From Mycobacteriales bacterium (GTDB lineage: Bacteria; Actinomycetota; Actinomycetes; JAFAQI01), in contig DASZRO010000095.1 of the NCBI GenBank assembly GCA_035550055.1, forward strand, positions 1 through 64,000: a stretch of DNA of 64,000 nucleotides, written 5' to 3'. The notes under the pieces are model-generated. The model saw only the letters and a list, made by a program, of their open reading frames with translations, was not told where the DNA came from and searched no databases. Every line of letters starts with the position of its first letter. Within the stretch, counting starts at the first letter, position 1. This document shows positions 18,500-26,364 of this stretch, piece after piece. The position numbers and the translations under genes were made by a program.

Positions 18500-20710
18500 C
18501 TATCCGCCGGGCGAGCCGGGCTGCCCTGCCTGCCGTGACGGTGTGAGCGTCGCCGGAACGCTTGCCGGCGCCGTCGCCGGCGTAGCGACCGGCGCCCGGC
18601 CACCCGGGCCTGCGGTCGCTGCCGCACTCGCATTGGGCGAGACGGTCGGCGAAGCGGTCGGCGAGGTGGTCGTGGGGACGTACGTCGGGTACGGCGAGGC
18701 GCCGATCGCCGCGGGTGGGGCATCCAGCTCGCGGTAGTCGGTGAAGATCCGGGAGAAGATCTCCGCCGGCACCGTGCCGCCGAACACCGGCGCCCCGTAG
18801 GCGTCGCGGAGCTCGTGCGCGACGTATCTGCCGTGGACCTTCACGTAGGGCTTGTCGTAGCCCATCCAGACCGTGATGCAGACCGCTCGGGTGCAGCCGG
18901 TGAACCAAGCGTTGGTGTAGTCGTCGGTCGTCCCGGTCTTGCCGTAGATGGGGAACGGCTGGCGGGCGGCGGTGCCGGTGCCGTAGGAGACGACGTCACC
19001 CATCACGGTCGTGACCTCGTCGGCGATCGCCGCCGGCATCACCCGGGTGCCCGCCGGGTGCGCCGCCGCCCGGAAGAGCTCCCCCTGCGCGGGAGTGCGT
19101 ACCGACAGCACGCTGCGGACCGGGTGGTGGATGCCGTGGTCGATGAAGGTGCCGAACGCGTCGGCTTCGGACAGCGGGCTGACCGGGATGCCGAGCGCGT
19201 ACGACGGGCAGATCGTGCCCTTGGGCACTCCGCAGAACCTTCCGGAGTCGAGATGCCCGACCGCCATGCCGGCCCGACGTGCCAGCCGCACGACTCGGTT
19301 GAGCCCCACCTTCACACCGAGCGGTGCGTAGACCGTGTTGATCGAGCTCACCAGCGCACTCGCCAGGCTGTAGTACCCAGCGCCGCCCTCCGAGTTGCAC
19401 GGCCGGTATCCGGGCGCGACCTGGATGCACTCCGGCGCGTAGTGGCCCTCGGTGAGGGTGTGGCCGTGCTCGAGCGCCACGGCCAGCGTGAACGGCTTGA
19501 TCGTCGAGCCCGATGAACGGGTGATGTCGCTCTGCGGCGGGTCGGCGACGTCCTCGCCGTTCTCGACGTACCCACCGGCCTTCTGCTCGGTGAGCGCACG
19601 CAAGTCGCCGTTGCGCGGGTCGACCGCCACGATCGCCGCGTCGAGGCCCTTCGACTTCGGCAGCACCTCGTGCAACGCCTGCACGGCCGCCTGCTGGAGG
19701 TCGAGGTCGAGGGTCGTCTTCACCTTCATGCCACCGGACTCGAACAGCGTCGAGTCGCCGTAGTGCTGCAGCGACTGGGCGACGAGGTCACGGAACTCCG
19801 GAGCGATCGTCTGCGCGTCCGGCTGCGCGGCGGCGACGATCTTCGGCAGCGCGGAGCCGTAGGCGTCCCCGGCCTGCTGGGAGGTGATGTCACCGGCCTT
19901 GAACATCTGGTTGAGCACGTAGAGCTCGCGGGCTCGCGCCTGAGTCGGATCGTTCACCGGGTTCCACACCGACGGCGCGGGTGCGATCCCGGCAAGCGTG
20001 GCGGCCCGGGCAAGGCCCAGCGACGGGTCGTCGTTGCCGTGCGCGTCGAGGTCGATCTGGTCGATCGGCACCCCGAAGTAGAAGCGGCTCGCCGCATCGA
20101 CTCCGGCGACGCCGTTGCCCAGGTAGAGCGTGTTGAGGTAGCGGGTCAGGATGTCGGCCTTCGACAGGTGACGCTCGAGTCGGATCGCCAACGACGCCTC
20201 GCGGAGCTTGCGCAGCGCCGTGCGCTCGCCGCCGGTGTACACCTGCTTGACGTACTGCTGGGTGATCGTCGACCCGCCTTGCAGCGACCCTCCGGTGATG
20301 TCCCGCCACGCGGCGCGCAGGATGGCGATCGGGTCGATGCCCGAGTTCGAGTAGAAGCTCTTGTCTTCCGCGGCGACGATCGCCTGCCGCATCACCACCG
20401 GGATCTTCGATGCCGGGACGGGATGCTCGATCTGCGGCGAGTGGATCGTGGCGAACGCGTGGCCGTCGGAGTCGAGCAGCTGCACCGACTTCGGCGGCAC
20501 CGGCTGGAAGTCGTAGTTGAGGGGGGCCGCGACCAGGCCGGCAGCGAAGCAGGTCAGCCCGACCACGACCGCGAGGACGATCCAGCCGATCACCTGGCGC
20601 CGGCGCCGTCGTACCCGCGCCGCCCGGCGGCGGCGAGCGGCGATGGCAGAGGCCGCGCTGCGGCGGATCAGCGGCCGGGCGCCGGGCCGATTCGACGTGA
20701 CAGCCGGCAT
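18500..20710 (-). CDS. Class A penicillin-binding protein (glycosyltransferase/transpeptidase)
   Basis: 736 residues. Basic cytoplasmic N-terminus (to about 40), one membrane anchor (about 42-65), a GT51 domain (EDKSFYSNSGID, GGSTITQQYVKQ), then a transpeptidase domain with SxxK in GSTIKPF, SxN in SSINT and KTGTTDDYTNAWF. The C-terminus is a Thr/Ala/Pro-rich tail. It polymerises and cross-links peptidoglycan. It is transcribed divergently from bldN with about 95 bp between starts and heads a minus-strand group with the 49-residue ORF, amidase and ligase. Confidence 0.96.
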   Translation of the reverse strand: MPAVTSNRPGARPLIRRSAASAIAARRRRAARVRRRRRQVIGWIVLAVVVGLTCFAAGLVAAPLNYDFQPVPPKSVQLLDSDGHAFATIHSPQIEHPVPASKIPVVMRQAIVAAEDKSFYSNSGIDPIAILRAAWRDITGGSLQGGSTITQQYVKQVYTGGERTALRKLREASLAIRLERHLSKADILTRYLNTLYLGNGVAGVDAASRFYFGVPIDQIDLDAHGNDDPSLGLARAATLAGIAPAPSVWNPVNDPTQARARELYVLNQMFKAGDITSQQAGDAYGSALPKIVAAAQPDAQTIAPEFRDLVAQSLQHYGDSTLFESGGMKVKTTLDLDLQQAAVQALHEVLPKSKGLDAAIVAVDPRNGDLRALTEQKAGGYVENGEDVADPPQSDITRSSGSTIKPFTLAVALEHGHTLTEGHYAPECIQVAPGYRPCNSEGGAGYYSLASALVSSINTVYAPLGVKVGLNRVVRLARRAGMAVGHLDSGRFCGVPKGTICPSYALGIPVSPLSEADAFGTFIDHGIHHPVRSVLSVRTPAQGELFRAAAHPAGTRVMPAAIADEVTTVMGDVVSYGTGTAARQPFPIYGKTGTTDDYTNAWFTGCTRAVCITVWMGYDKPYVKVHGRYVAHELRDAYGAPVFGGTVPAEIFSRIFTDYRELDAPPAAIGASPYPTYVPTTTSPTASPTVSPNASAAATAGPGGRAPVATPATAPASVPATLTPSRQAGQPGSPGG

Positions 20711-20735
20711 GAGCCAGACCCTATGCGCCCGCCCG

Positions 20736-20757
20736 TGACTAGGCAGATGACTAGTCA
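20736..20757. promoter_or_regulatory. TGACTAG direct repeats and palindrome between PBP and bldN
   Basis: TGACTAG occurs at 20736-20742 and again at 20748-20754, spaced by 12 bases (about one helical turn). The second copy extends to the perfect palindrome TGACTAGTCA (20748-20757). It lies in the divergent promoter region of the PBP gene and bldN, a likely place for a regulator. The binding protein is unknown; I did not find a convincing BldD-type box. Confidence 0.4.
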
Positions 20758-20805
20758 GAAATGGCCCGGATTCGCCATGGTCCGCCCCGCTTCGTCCGGT
20801 GTGTC

Positions 20806-21615
20806 ATGACACCCATGCAGCCGTACGGATACACCGGGATCGGTGTAGGCGGGTACGACGGCATGTCGGCGCTGCGGCACGCGGTTTCGATGGCACGCGA
20901 CCCGCTCGGCGGCGCTGAGGAACGGGCGGTCTACCGCTCGATCCCCCGGCCGCGGACGGCGGCGCGCCCCGCCCACACCGTCGGCACGCTGCAGCGAGCC
21001 GCGAGCGAGACGGCACCCCGGATCCCGAGCCCGTCCCCGCCGGCTGAACCGACCAACGAGCAGGCTCGGATCATGGCCGCCGTGAAGGCGACGCAGGACG
21101 GCGACGGTGAAGCGTTCGGTCTGCTCTACGACGCGTACGCCGACCTCGTGCACCGCTACATCTCCTACCGGGTGAACAACCACGCACTCGCCGAGGACCT
21201 GACCAGCGAAACCTTCCTTCGGGCGCTGCGGCGCATCTCCACCTTCACCTGGCAGGGTCGCGACTTCGGCGCGTGGCTGGTGACCATCGCGCGCAACCTG
21301 ATCGCCGACCACTACAAGTCGAGCCGTCACAAGCTGGAGCACTCGACCGCCGACCTGATCGAAGCCGGCGCCGAGCGCCACGAGGACGGGCCGGAGAACG
21401 AGGTCCTGGCCGGCATCACCAACGCCGCCCTGCTCAACGCGGTGCGTCAGCTCGGTCACGAGCAGCAGGAGTGCATCGTGCTGCGGTTCTTGCAAGGCCT
21501 GTCGGTCGCAGAGACCGCGGCGATCCTCGGCAAGAACGAGGGCGCGGTCAAGGCGCTGCAGTACCGCGCGGTGAAGGCACTCGGCCGACTACTCCCGGAG
21601 GACCTGGTCGCATGA
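20806..21615 (+). CDS. bldN: ECF sigma factor, BldN (AdsA) orthologue
   Basis: 269 residues. An N-terminal extension of about 85 residues (MQPYGYTGIGVGGYDGMSAL onward) precedes sigma region 2 (FGLLYDAYADLVHRYISYRV, LTSETFLRALRRISTFTWQG, FGAWLVTIARNLIADHYKSS) and region 4 (QQECIVLRFLQGLSVAETAA). These segments are very close to Streptomyces BldN, which also carries a proteolytically removed N-terminal prosequence and drives chaplin and rodlin genes for aerial hyphae. I chose ATG 20806; ATG 20815 is equally possible. It is translationally linked to the downstream micro-ORF and anti-sigma gene. Confidence 0.93.
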   Translation: MTPMQPYGYTGIGVGGYDGMSALRHAVSMARDPLGGAEERAVYRSIPRPRTAARPAHTVGTLQRAASETAPRIPSPSPPAEPTNEQARIMAAVKATQDGDGEAFGLLYDAYADLVHRYISYRVNNHALAEDLTSETFLRALRRISTFTWQGRDFGAWLVTIARNLIADHYKSSRHKLEHSTADLIEAGAERHEDGPENEVLAGITNAALLNAVRQLGHEQQECIVLRFLQGLSVAETAAILGKNEGAVKALQYRAVKALGRLLPEDLVA

Positions 21616-21668
21616 GTACGCCGAACCTGCTCTGGGTCCGCACCGCGGGACGGGCGGCGACCCGATGA
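21612..21668 (+). CDS. 18-codon micro-ORF linking bldN and rsbN
   Basis: ATG at 21612 overlaps the bldN TGA, and its own TGA at 21666-21668 overlaps the ATG of the anti-sigma gene; both junctions are ATGA. The peptide would be MSTPNLLWVRTAGRAATR. It could be a translational coupler that lets ribosomes leaving bldN reach rsbN, whose start has no good Shine-Dalgarno sequence. It could also be chance. No function for the peptide itself is claimed. Confidence 0.4.
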   Translation: MSTPNLLWVRTAGRAATR

Positions 21669-22729
21669 GCCACACCATGAGCCCGAGCGAGCGCTTCGCG
21701 CAGCTGGTCGACCTCGACGCGCCGTCAGGGTTCCTCGACGGCGGCGACCCGCGGATGCGGCCGGTCGTCGCGCTCGCCGCGGCGCTGCGCCAGGCCGCGA
21801 CCGCGACCGCCCCGGAACCGATGTCCAGCGCGACGAAGCTCGCCATGCGCGAGCGCCTGGTTGCCGCCGCGACCGCGACGCCTCCCGTAGCGGCGACGCC
21901 CGGCGTCGCCGCCCGCGTGGTGGAGGTGATCGAGAGCGGAGAACGACGGGCCGCCCGTGCCGGTCGGCGGGTCAGCCGGCGCATCACCACCCTGGTCGGC
22001 TCGGTGGTCATCGTGACCTCGGTCGCCGGCGTAGGGGTCGCCGCCGCGCGTTCGCTGCCCGGCTCGCCTTTCTACGACCTCAAGCGCGCCACCGAGGCAG
22101 TCCAGCTGTGGGCAACCTCGGGAGAGGCCGCCAAGGGCCAGCGACACCTCGAGTTCGCCCGCACCCGGATCAACGAGGCGTCGAACCTGCCCGCCGACTC
22201 GCCGTATCTCGCCTCGACGCTGAAGGCGATGAACGACGAGATCCGTCAGGCCAACTCCGAGCTCGTCAAGGCGTACCGCTCGACCGGCGACGTCCAACCG
22301 CTCGCCGACCTGGTGCGCTTCGCCCGGACCCAGGCCGGCGAGCTCGCACAGCTCGGCGCGAGGCTGCCCGCGACGCTGCACCAGGACACGGCGTACTCGG
22401 CGAACCTGCTCAACGGCGTGACCCAGGAGATCCGGTCGCTGACCGTCGGCGTCTGCCACCAGTGCGCCACCGGGTCCGCCCCGTCGATGCCCTCGCCGAC
22501 CGTCGCGCCGAGCACCACGCCGTCGAGCCACCCGAGCACCACCCCGCACACCGGCAAGCCGTCCGATACGCCGTCGGTCAAGCCGAGCGTGGCCACCACC
22601 ACGAACCCGCTCCACAACCTGCTGCCGACCGTGCCCCCGCTGCTCGGCGGCGGCACCGGCGAGCCGCTGCCGAATCTCACCCCGTTGCCGCTGCTCACTT
22701 CCCTGGCGCAGCTGCTCGGCAGCAGCTAG
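21665..22729 (+). CDS. rsbN: RsbN-like transmembrane anti-sigma factor (DUF5667 family)
   Basis: 354 residues. A cytoplasmic N-terminal region (about 1-115) should bind BldN. One membrane segment follows near 118-138 (TLVGSVVIVTSVAGVGVAAA), then a helical extracytoplasmic DUF5667-type region (LPGSPFYDLKRATEAVQL) and a Ser/Thr/Pro-rich tail. Position directly behind bldN and topology match Streptomyces RsbN, the cognate anti-sigma of BldN; sequence resemblance is in the DUF5667 part. The start is ATG 21665, with ATG 21677 as alternative. A rho-independent terminator follows. Confidence 0.88.
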   Translation: MSHTMSPSERFAQLVDLDAPSGFLDGGDPRMRPVVALAAALRQAATATAPEPMSSATKLAMRERLVAAATATPPVAATPGVAARVVEVIESGERRAARAGRRVSRRITTLVGSVVIVTSVAGVGVAAARSLPGSPFYDLKRATEAVQLWATSGEAAKGQRHLEFARTRINEASNLPADSPYLASTLKAMNDEIRQANSELVKAYRSTGDVQPLADLVRFARTQAGELAQLGARLPATLHQDTAYSANLLNGVTQEIRSLTVGVCHQCATGSAPSMPSPTVAPSTTPSSHPSTTPHTGKPSDTPSVKPSVATTTNPLHNLLPTVPPLLGGGTGEPLPNLTPLPLLTSLAQLLGSS

Positions 22730-22750
22730 CCCAACCGCTTCCCCTCCACG

Positions 22751-22785
22751 GTCGCCCCGGCTCCCAGCGCCGGGGCGACTTTCGT
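22751..22785 (+). terminator. Rho-independent terminator after rsbN
   Basis: An 11-bp perfect GC-rich stem (22751-22761 with 22769-22779) with a 7-base loop, followed by TTTCGTT. It lies 21 bases past the rsbN stop, so the surface protein gene downstream needs its own promoter. Confidence 0.8.
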
Positions 22786-22810
22786 TGTGCCCGGAACGCC
22801 GCGTTTGGTC

Positions 22811-22838
22811 CGTCACCACCACCTGGGTCGGTCGTTGA
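22811..22838 (+). promoter_or_regulatory. Putative BldN-dependent promoter of the LPYTG protein gene
   Basis: CGTCAC (22811-22816), 16 bases, CGTTGA (22833-22838). As I recall it, BldN promoters in Streptomyces resemble CGTAAC, 16 bases, CGTTGA, so this site differs at one position. It lies between the rsbN terminator and the surface gene, leaving a leader of about 60 bases with a strong GGAGGT at 22895-22900. Confidence 0.45.
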
Positions 22839-22906
22839 AGCAACTGGCGGCGCCCAGTCGCCGCGCAAGCACATCCGGTCCGCCGGACCTTCATGGAGGT
22901 AATGGC

Positions 22907-24346
22907 ATGCCCAGCATGAGAACGCGTCGGGGCGCAGCCCTCGGTGCACTCGCGCTCGCCAGCACGACGACGTTGGCGGCTGTGGCCGCCACCCCGGCGA
23001 CCGCTGCGAGCGGAACGACCAAGGCACCGGCGTACTACGCCGGCGCGGCGCAGGGGAACGCGCTCGGCCTGAGCATCGACCTTCCGGTCAAGCTCCCGCT
23101 GCTGCCCAACCCGCTCAGCCTCAACCTGATCCACCTCGAGGGCAAGACGGTCCACGACCCGCTGCACCTCGCCGGCACGACCTCCGCGGTGTCGAACGCG
23201 ACCGCGAGCCTGGTGACCGGCAGCCTCGTCGACGCCCTGCAGAACACTTTGCACGTCGACCTCAACCGCACCGCATCGGTGGCGCTCGGTGGGCTGGCCC
23301 ACCAGGAGACCTCGCTGCTGGACATCCCGGCGAAGCCGCTGGCGGACCTCTCGATCGGTGACCTGGTCGCCAACCTCGTCAAGAGCACGAACGCGACGAG
23401 CTCAGGCGCGGAGTCGATCCACGCGAACATCGCGTCCGGCAACGACCTGCTCGGCGCGCAGACGGTCACTCAGGTGCAGAACCTGGTCAACTCGACTCAC
23501 CTGACGACCACGCTGCAGGGCACGGTCAACCAGGTGCTCTCGACGCTGCAGAAGGTCACCGCCACGACCCCGATCGTCGGTGACGCGGTCAACACCGTCA
23601 CCAACACGGTGAACGCGGTCCTCGCCAAGGTGACCAACCTGGTCAACAACCTCGGGACGACGCCGCTGGTGAGCATCGACGTGCACTCGACCAACCAGAA
23701 CGTCACGCCCACCGCGAACGGCGTCACCTCGACCAGCTCGATGGGCCTCGTCGACCTCAACGTGCTGGGCGGGCTGCTCTCGATCGACGGCTTCAACAAC
23801 TCGGCGACCGCGTTCGCCAACGGTGTCGCTGGCGGCGCCAAGGCGACCGTCTCCGCATCGAAGCCGCTGATCCAGATCAACGCTGCTGACGCGCTCTGCG
23901 CCCAGGTAGGTGCCGATGGCATCAGCCTGTGCAACGTGGACGGTCTCGGCCTGCCGGCCGCGATCACCACGCAGGTCAACGGCCTGCTGAAGACCCTCTC
24001 GAACGAGATCAACCAGATCACCTCGAAGATCCTCGGCAGCGTCCCGCTGATCAGCGAGACGCCGGGCTCGACGCACGTGTCCGAGGACGGCAAGAGCGCT
24101 ACCGCGACCGCGCCGTCGTACAACATCTCGGTCGGCAACCTCCTGACCGTGACCCTCGGCAACGGCGTCTCCGCCTCGGCGGCGGCCCTGCAGGACAAGC
24201 CGTCCAAGGTCGTCGTGTTCCACGACCCGCAGAACACGCCGAAGACGCTGCCGTACACGGGCCTGAACGAAGGCCTGCTCGGCGTGCTCGCCATGGTGCT
24301 GCTCGGCATCGCGGTGGTGGTTCGGCGACGTCTGATGGCCCGCTAG
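22907..24346 (+). CDS. Sortase-anchored (LPYTG) secreted surface protein, BldN-neighbour
   Basis: 479 residues. Signal peptide at 1-33 (ALGALALASTTTLAAVAATP), then a long Asn/Thr/Ser/Val-rich domain with few charges, two cysteines 10-12 residues apart (ALCAQVGADGISLC), and a C-terminal sorting signal LPYTG followed by a hydrophobic stretch and RRRLMAR. The start is ATG 22907, six bases after GGAGGT. No enzymatic motif is visible; amphipathic, beta-rich composition suggests a structural surface layer, by analogy with the sortase-attached long chaplins. Placement beside bldN/rsbN and a BldN-like promoter supports developmental control, as inference. Confidence 0.85.
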   Translation: MPSMRTRRGAALGALALASTTTLAAVAATPATAASGTTKAPAYYAGAAQGNALGLSIDLPVKLPLLPNPLSLNLIHLEGKTVHDPLHLAGTTSAVSNATASLVTGSLVDALQNTLHVDLNRTASVALGGLAHQETSLLDIPAKPLADLSIGDLVANLVKSTNATSSGAESIHANIASGNDLLGAQTVTQVQNLVNSTHLTTTLQGTVNQVLSTLQKVTATTPIVGDAVNTVTNTVNAVLAKVTNLVNNLGTTPLVSIDVHSTNQNVTPTANGVTSTSSMGLVDLNVLGGLLSIDGFNNSATAFANGVAGGAKATVSASKPLIQINAADALCAQVGADGISLCNVDGLGLPAAITTQVNGLLKTLSNEINQITSKILGSVPLISETPGSTHVSEDGKSATATAPSYNISVGNLLTVTLGNGVSASAAALQDKPSKVVVFHDPQNTPKTLPYTGLNEGLLGVLAMVLLGIAVVVRRRLMAR

Positions 24347-24380
24347 GTCACGCGCTGATGCCTCACTAGAGGCGAAGCTC

Positions 24381-24415
24381 AGGAAGCCCCGGTGTCGTCG
24401 ACACCGGGGCTTCCT
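24381..24415 (+). terminator. Strong hairpin after LPYTG gene
   Basis: A 35-base near-perfect palindrome, 17 bases on each side of a single central base, rich in GC and ending in GCTTCCT. It lies 35 bases past the LPYTG stop and before the HAD gene start. Confidence 0.85.
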
Positions 24416-24433
24416 GGCGTTGCGAGGCGGGCG

Positions 24434-25321
24434 ATGGCCCCTACGCTGGTGCACATGGCGGCGCGTGCGCGTTCCCGGGACAGCGCCGTCGAGGCCGGGC
24501 TCGCCTCGGCTGCGGCGGCGGAAGTCGAGGCCTCGCTCGCCGTACCGCTCGATCCGAAGGTCGCGGGCTTCTTCGACGTCGACAACACGATGATGCAAGG
24601 CGCCTCGATCTACCATTTCGCCCGCGGACTGGCCGCTCGCGACTTCTTCACCTGGCGCGACCTCGCGGCCTTCGCCTGGAAGCAGGTCGCCTTCCGCCTC
24701 AAAGGTGTCGAGGACCCGGCGCACATGGAGGAGGCGAAAGAAGCCGCCCTCGGCTTCGTCGCCGGCCACAGCGTCGAGGAGGTCGTCGGGCTCGGCGAGG
24801 AGATCTACGACGACCTCATGGCGGACAAGATCTGGTCCGGCACCCGGGCACTGGCCCAACAGCACCTCGACGCCGGGCAACGGGTCTGGCTGGTCACGGC
24901 GGCGCCGGCCGAGCTCGCCTCGCTGCTGGCCCGGCGCCTGGGCCTGACGGGGGCGCTCGGCACGGTGTCAGAGGTGAAGAACGGGATCTACACCGGGCGC
25001 CTCGTCGGGGAGCCGCTGCACGGCCCGGCGAAGGCCGAAGCGATCACTGCACTAGCCGAGAAGGAGGGCCTGGACCTGTCGCAGTGCTCGGCGTACTCGG
25101 ACTCGGCCAACGACCTGCCGATGCTCTCGCTGGTGGGTCACCCCGTCGCGGTGAACCCGGACGCGGCGCTGAAGCGGATCGCGAAAGAGAACGAGTGGGA
25201 GATCCGCGACTTCCGGACCGGGCGCAAGGCGGCGAAGATCGGCGTACCGGCAGCAGCCAGCGCCGGCGCAGTAGCCGGCGGGATAGCAGTCGGCCTGAGC
25301 ATGCGCCGCAACCGCCGCTGA
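24434..25321 (+). CDS. HAD-IB family phosphatase (SerB/CicA-like)
   Basis: 295 residues from ATG 24434; ATG 24455 is an equally good start. HAD motif I is FFDVDNTMMQG, motif II is around LVTAAPAE, and motif III with the acidic pair is YSDSANDLPML. It probably dephosphorylates a phosphoserine-like or phospholipid substrate. A small hydrophobic stretch near the C-terminus (AGAVAGGIAVGLSM) followed by RRNRR may tether it to the membrane. Members of this subfamily often neighbour glycerolipid acyltransferases, as here across a shared terminator, suggesting a lipid role. Confidence 0.9.
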   Translation: MAPTLVHMAARARSRDSAVEAGLASAAAAEVEASLAVPLDPKVAGFFDVDNTMMQGASIYHFARGLAARDFFTWRDLAAFAWKQVAFRLKGVEDPAHMEEAKEAALGFVAGHSVEEVVGLGEEIYDDLMADKIWSGTRALAQQHLDAGQRVWLVTAAPAELASLLARRLGLTGALGTVSEVKNGIYTGRLVGEPLHGPAKAEAITALAEKEGLDLSQCSAYSDSANDLPMLSLVGHPVAVNPDAALKRIAKENEWEIRDFRTGRKAAKIGVPAAASAGAVAGGIAVGLSMRRNRR

Positions 25322-25343
25322 CCCACCCCCTCCCCCGCTACGT

Positions 25344-25400
25344 CGAGCCCAACGTTGTTGGTCTTCAACCCCCCTCGAAAGACCAAATACGTAGGGCTCG
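25344..25400. terminator. Long-stem hairpin, copy 2 of a repeated palindrome
   Basis: Arms 25344-25365 and 25379-25400 pair at 19 of 22 positions. The loop reads CAACCCCCCTCGA, the reverse complement of the loop in the copy at 945-1002, and the arms match that copy too. It is therefore an inverted relative of the same element. It sits between the 3' ends of the convergent HAD and acyltransferase genes and could terminate both. Confidence 0.7.
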
Positions 25401-25404
25401 GCGG

Positions 25405-26364
25405 TTAGAAGAAGACGGACTTGCGCGCGAGAAGGAGCTTGTAGAGGGTCTGCTGGATGACCTCGCGGACCTGGTCGGTCAGGTTGAAGACCAGCATGGG
25501 GTCGTCGGCGCCCTCGGGGCCGATCTTGTCGGTCTCGATCGGTTCGCCGAACTCGATGATCCACTTCGACGGCAGCGGGATCATCCCGAGCGGCCCGAGC
25601 AGAGGGAAGAACGGCGTGATCGGCAGGTACGGCAGCCCTAGCGCCCGCGCCAGCGCCGGGACGTTGCCGACCAGGGGATAGATCTCCTCGGCGCCGACGA
25701 TCGAGCACGGGATGATCGGTACGCCGGAGCGCAGCGCAGCGGACACGAACCCGCCGCGACCGAACCGTTGCAGCTTGTAGCGCTCGCGGTAGGGCTTGCC
25801 GATTCCCTTGAAGCCCTCCGGCCAGACTCCGACGAGTTCACCGGCCTTCATCAGTCGCTCGGCGTCCTCGTTGCAGGCCAGCGTCGCGCCGGCCTTACGT
25901 GCCATCGGCGCGACGATCGGCATCGTGAAGACCAGGTCGGCAGCGAGCATCCGCAGGTGTCGTTTGGCGGGATGGTGGTCGTGCAACGCGACGCCGGTCA
26001 TCGCCGAGTCGATCGGGATCGTGCCGGAGTGGTTGGCCACGATCAGCGTGCCGCCGGTCAGCGGCACGTTCTCCATGCCGCGCACCTCGATGCGGAAGTA
26101 CTTCTCATAGACCGGCCGCAGCGCCGGCAGCACGACGCTGTCGGTCAGGTCGGGGTCGAAGCCGAAGTCGTCGACCGGGAAGTCACCGGAGATGCGCCGG
26201 CGAAGGAACGCCAGCCCCGAGGCGAGCTTGCGTTCGAGGTCGGAGGTCTGCCCGGTGCCGGCGGACTCGACCGGCGCGACGTCGGCGGGCGCCGGGCGCG
26301 CGCGGCGGCGACGCGGTCCGCCCTCCGACCCGCCGTCGAGCGGGATCACTGTCGCCTCAGGCAT
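25405..26364 (-). CDS. Lysophospholipid acyltransferase family protein (PlsC-like)
   Basis: 319 residues. After an Arg/Pro-rich N-terminal 60 residues the acyltransferase domain carries ANHSGTIPID, the spaced HX6D form of the catalytic motif, and WPEGFKGIGK, equivalent to the EGTR substrate motif. It should acylate a lysophospholipid or related glycerolipid at the membrane. The start ATG 26364 lies within the last codons of the epimerase gene (8-base overlap), so the two are probably coupled. The hairpin at 25344-25400 follows. Confidence 0.88.
   Translation of the reverse strand: MPEATVIPLDGGSEGGPRRRRARPAPADVAPVESAGTGQTSDLERKLASGLAFLRRRISGDFPVDDFGFDPDLTDSVVLPALRPVYEKYFRIEVRGMENVPLTGGTLIVANHSGTIPIDSAMTGVALHDHHPAKRHLRMLAADLVFTMPIVAPMARKAGATLACNEDAERLMKAGELVGVWPEGFKGIGKPYRERYKLQRFGRGGFVSAALRSGVPIIPCSIVGAEEIYPLVGNVPALARALGLPYLPITPFFPLLGPLGMIPLPSKWIIEFGEPIETDKIGPEGADDPMLVFNLTDQVREVIQQTLYKLLLARKSVFF

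Noticed and set aside
23402-24880. Long minus-strand frame across the LPYTG gene and the start of the HAD gene
   Set aside because: It crosses a strong terminator and two genes with clear motifs; composition is that of an antisense shadow.
945-25400. The two inverted palindromes as ends of a composite transposon
   Set aside because: They are 24 kb apart, flank conserved syntenic housekeeping genes, and no transposase or target duplication is seen.
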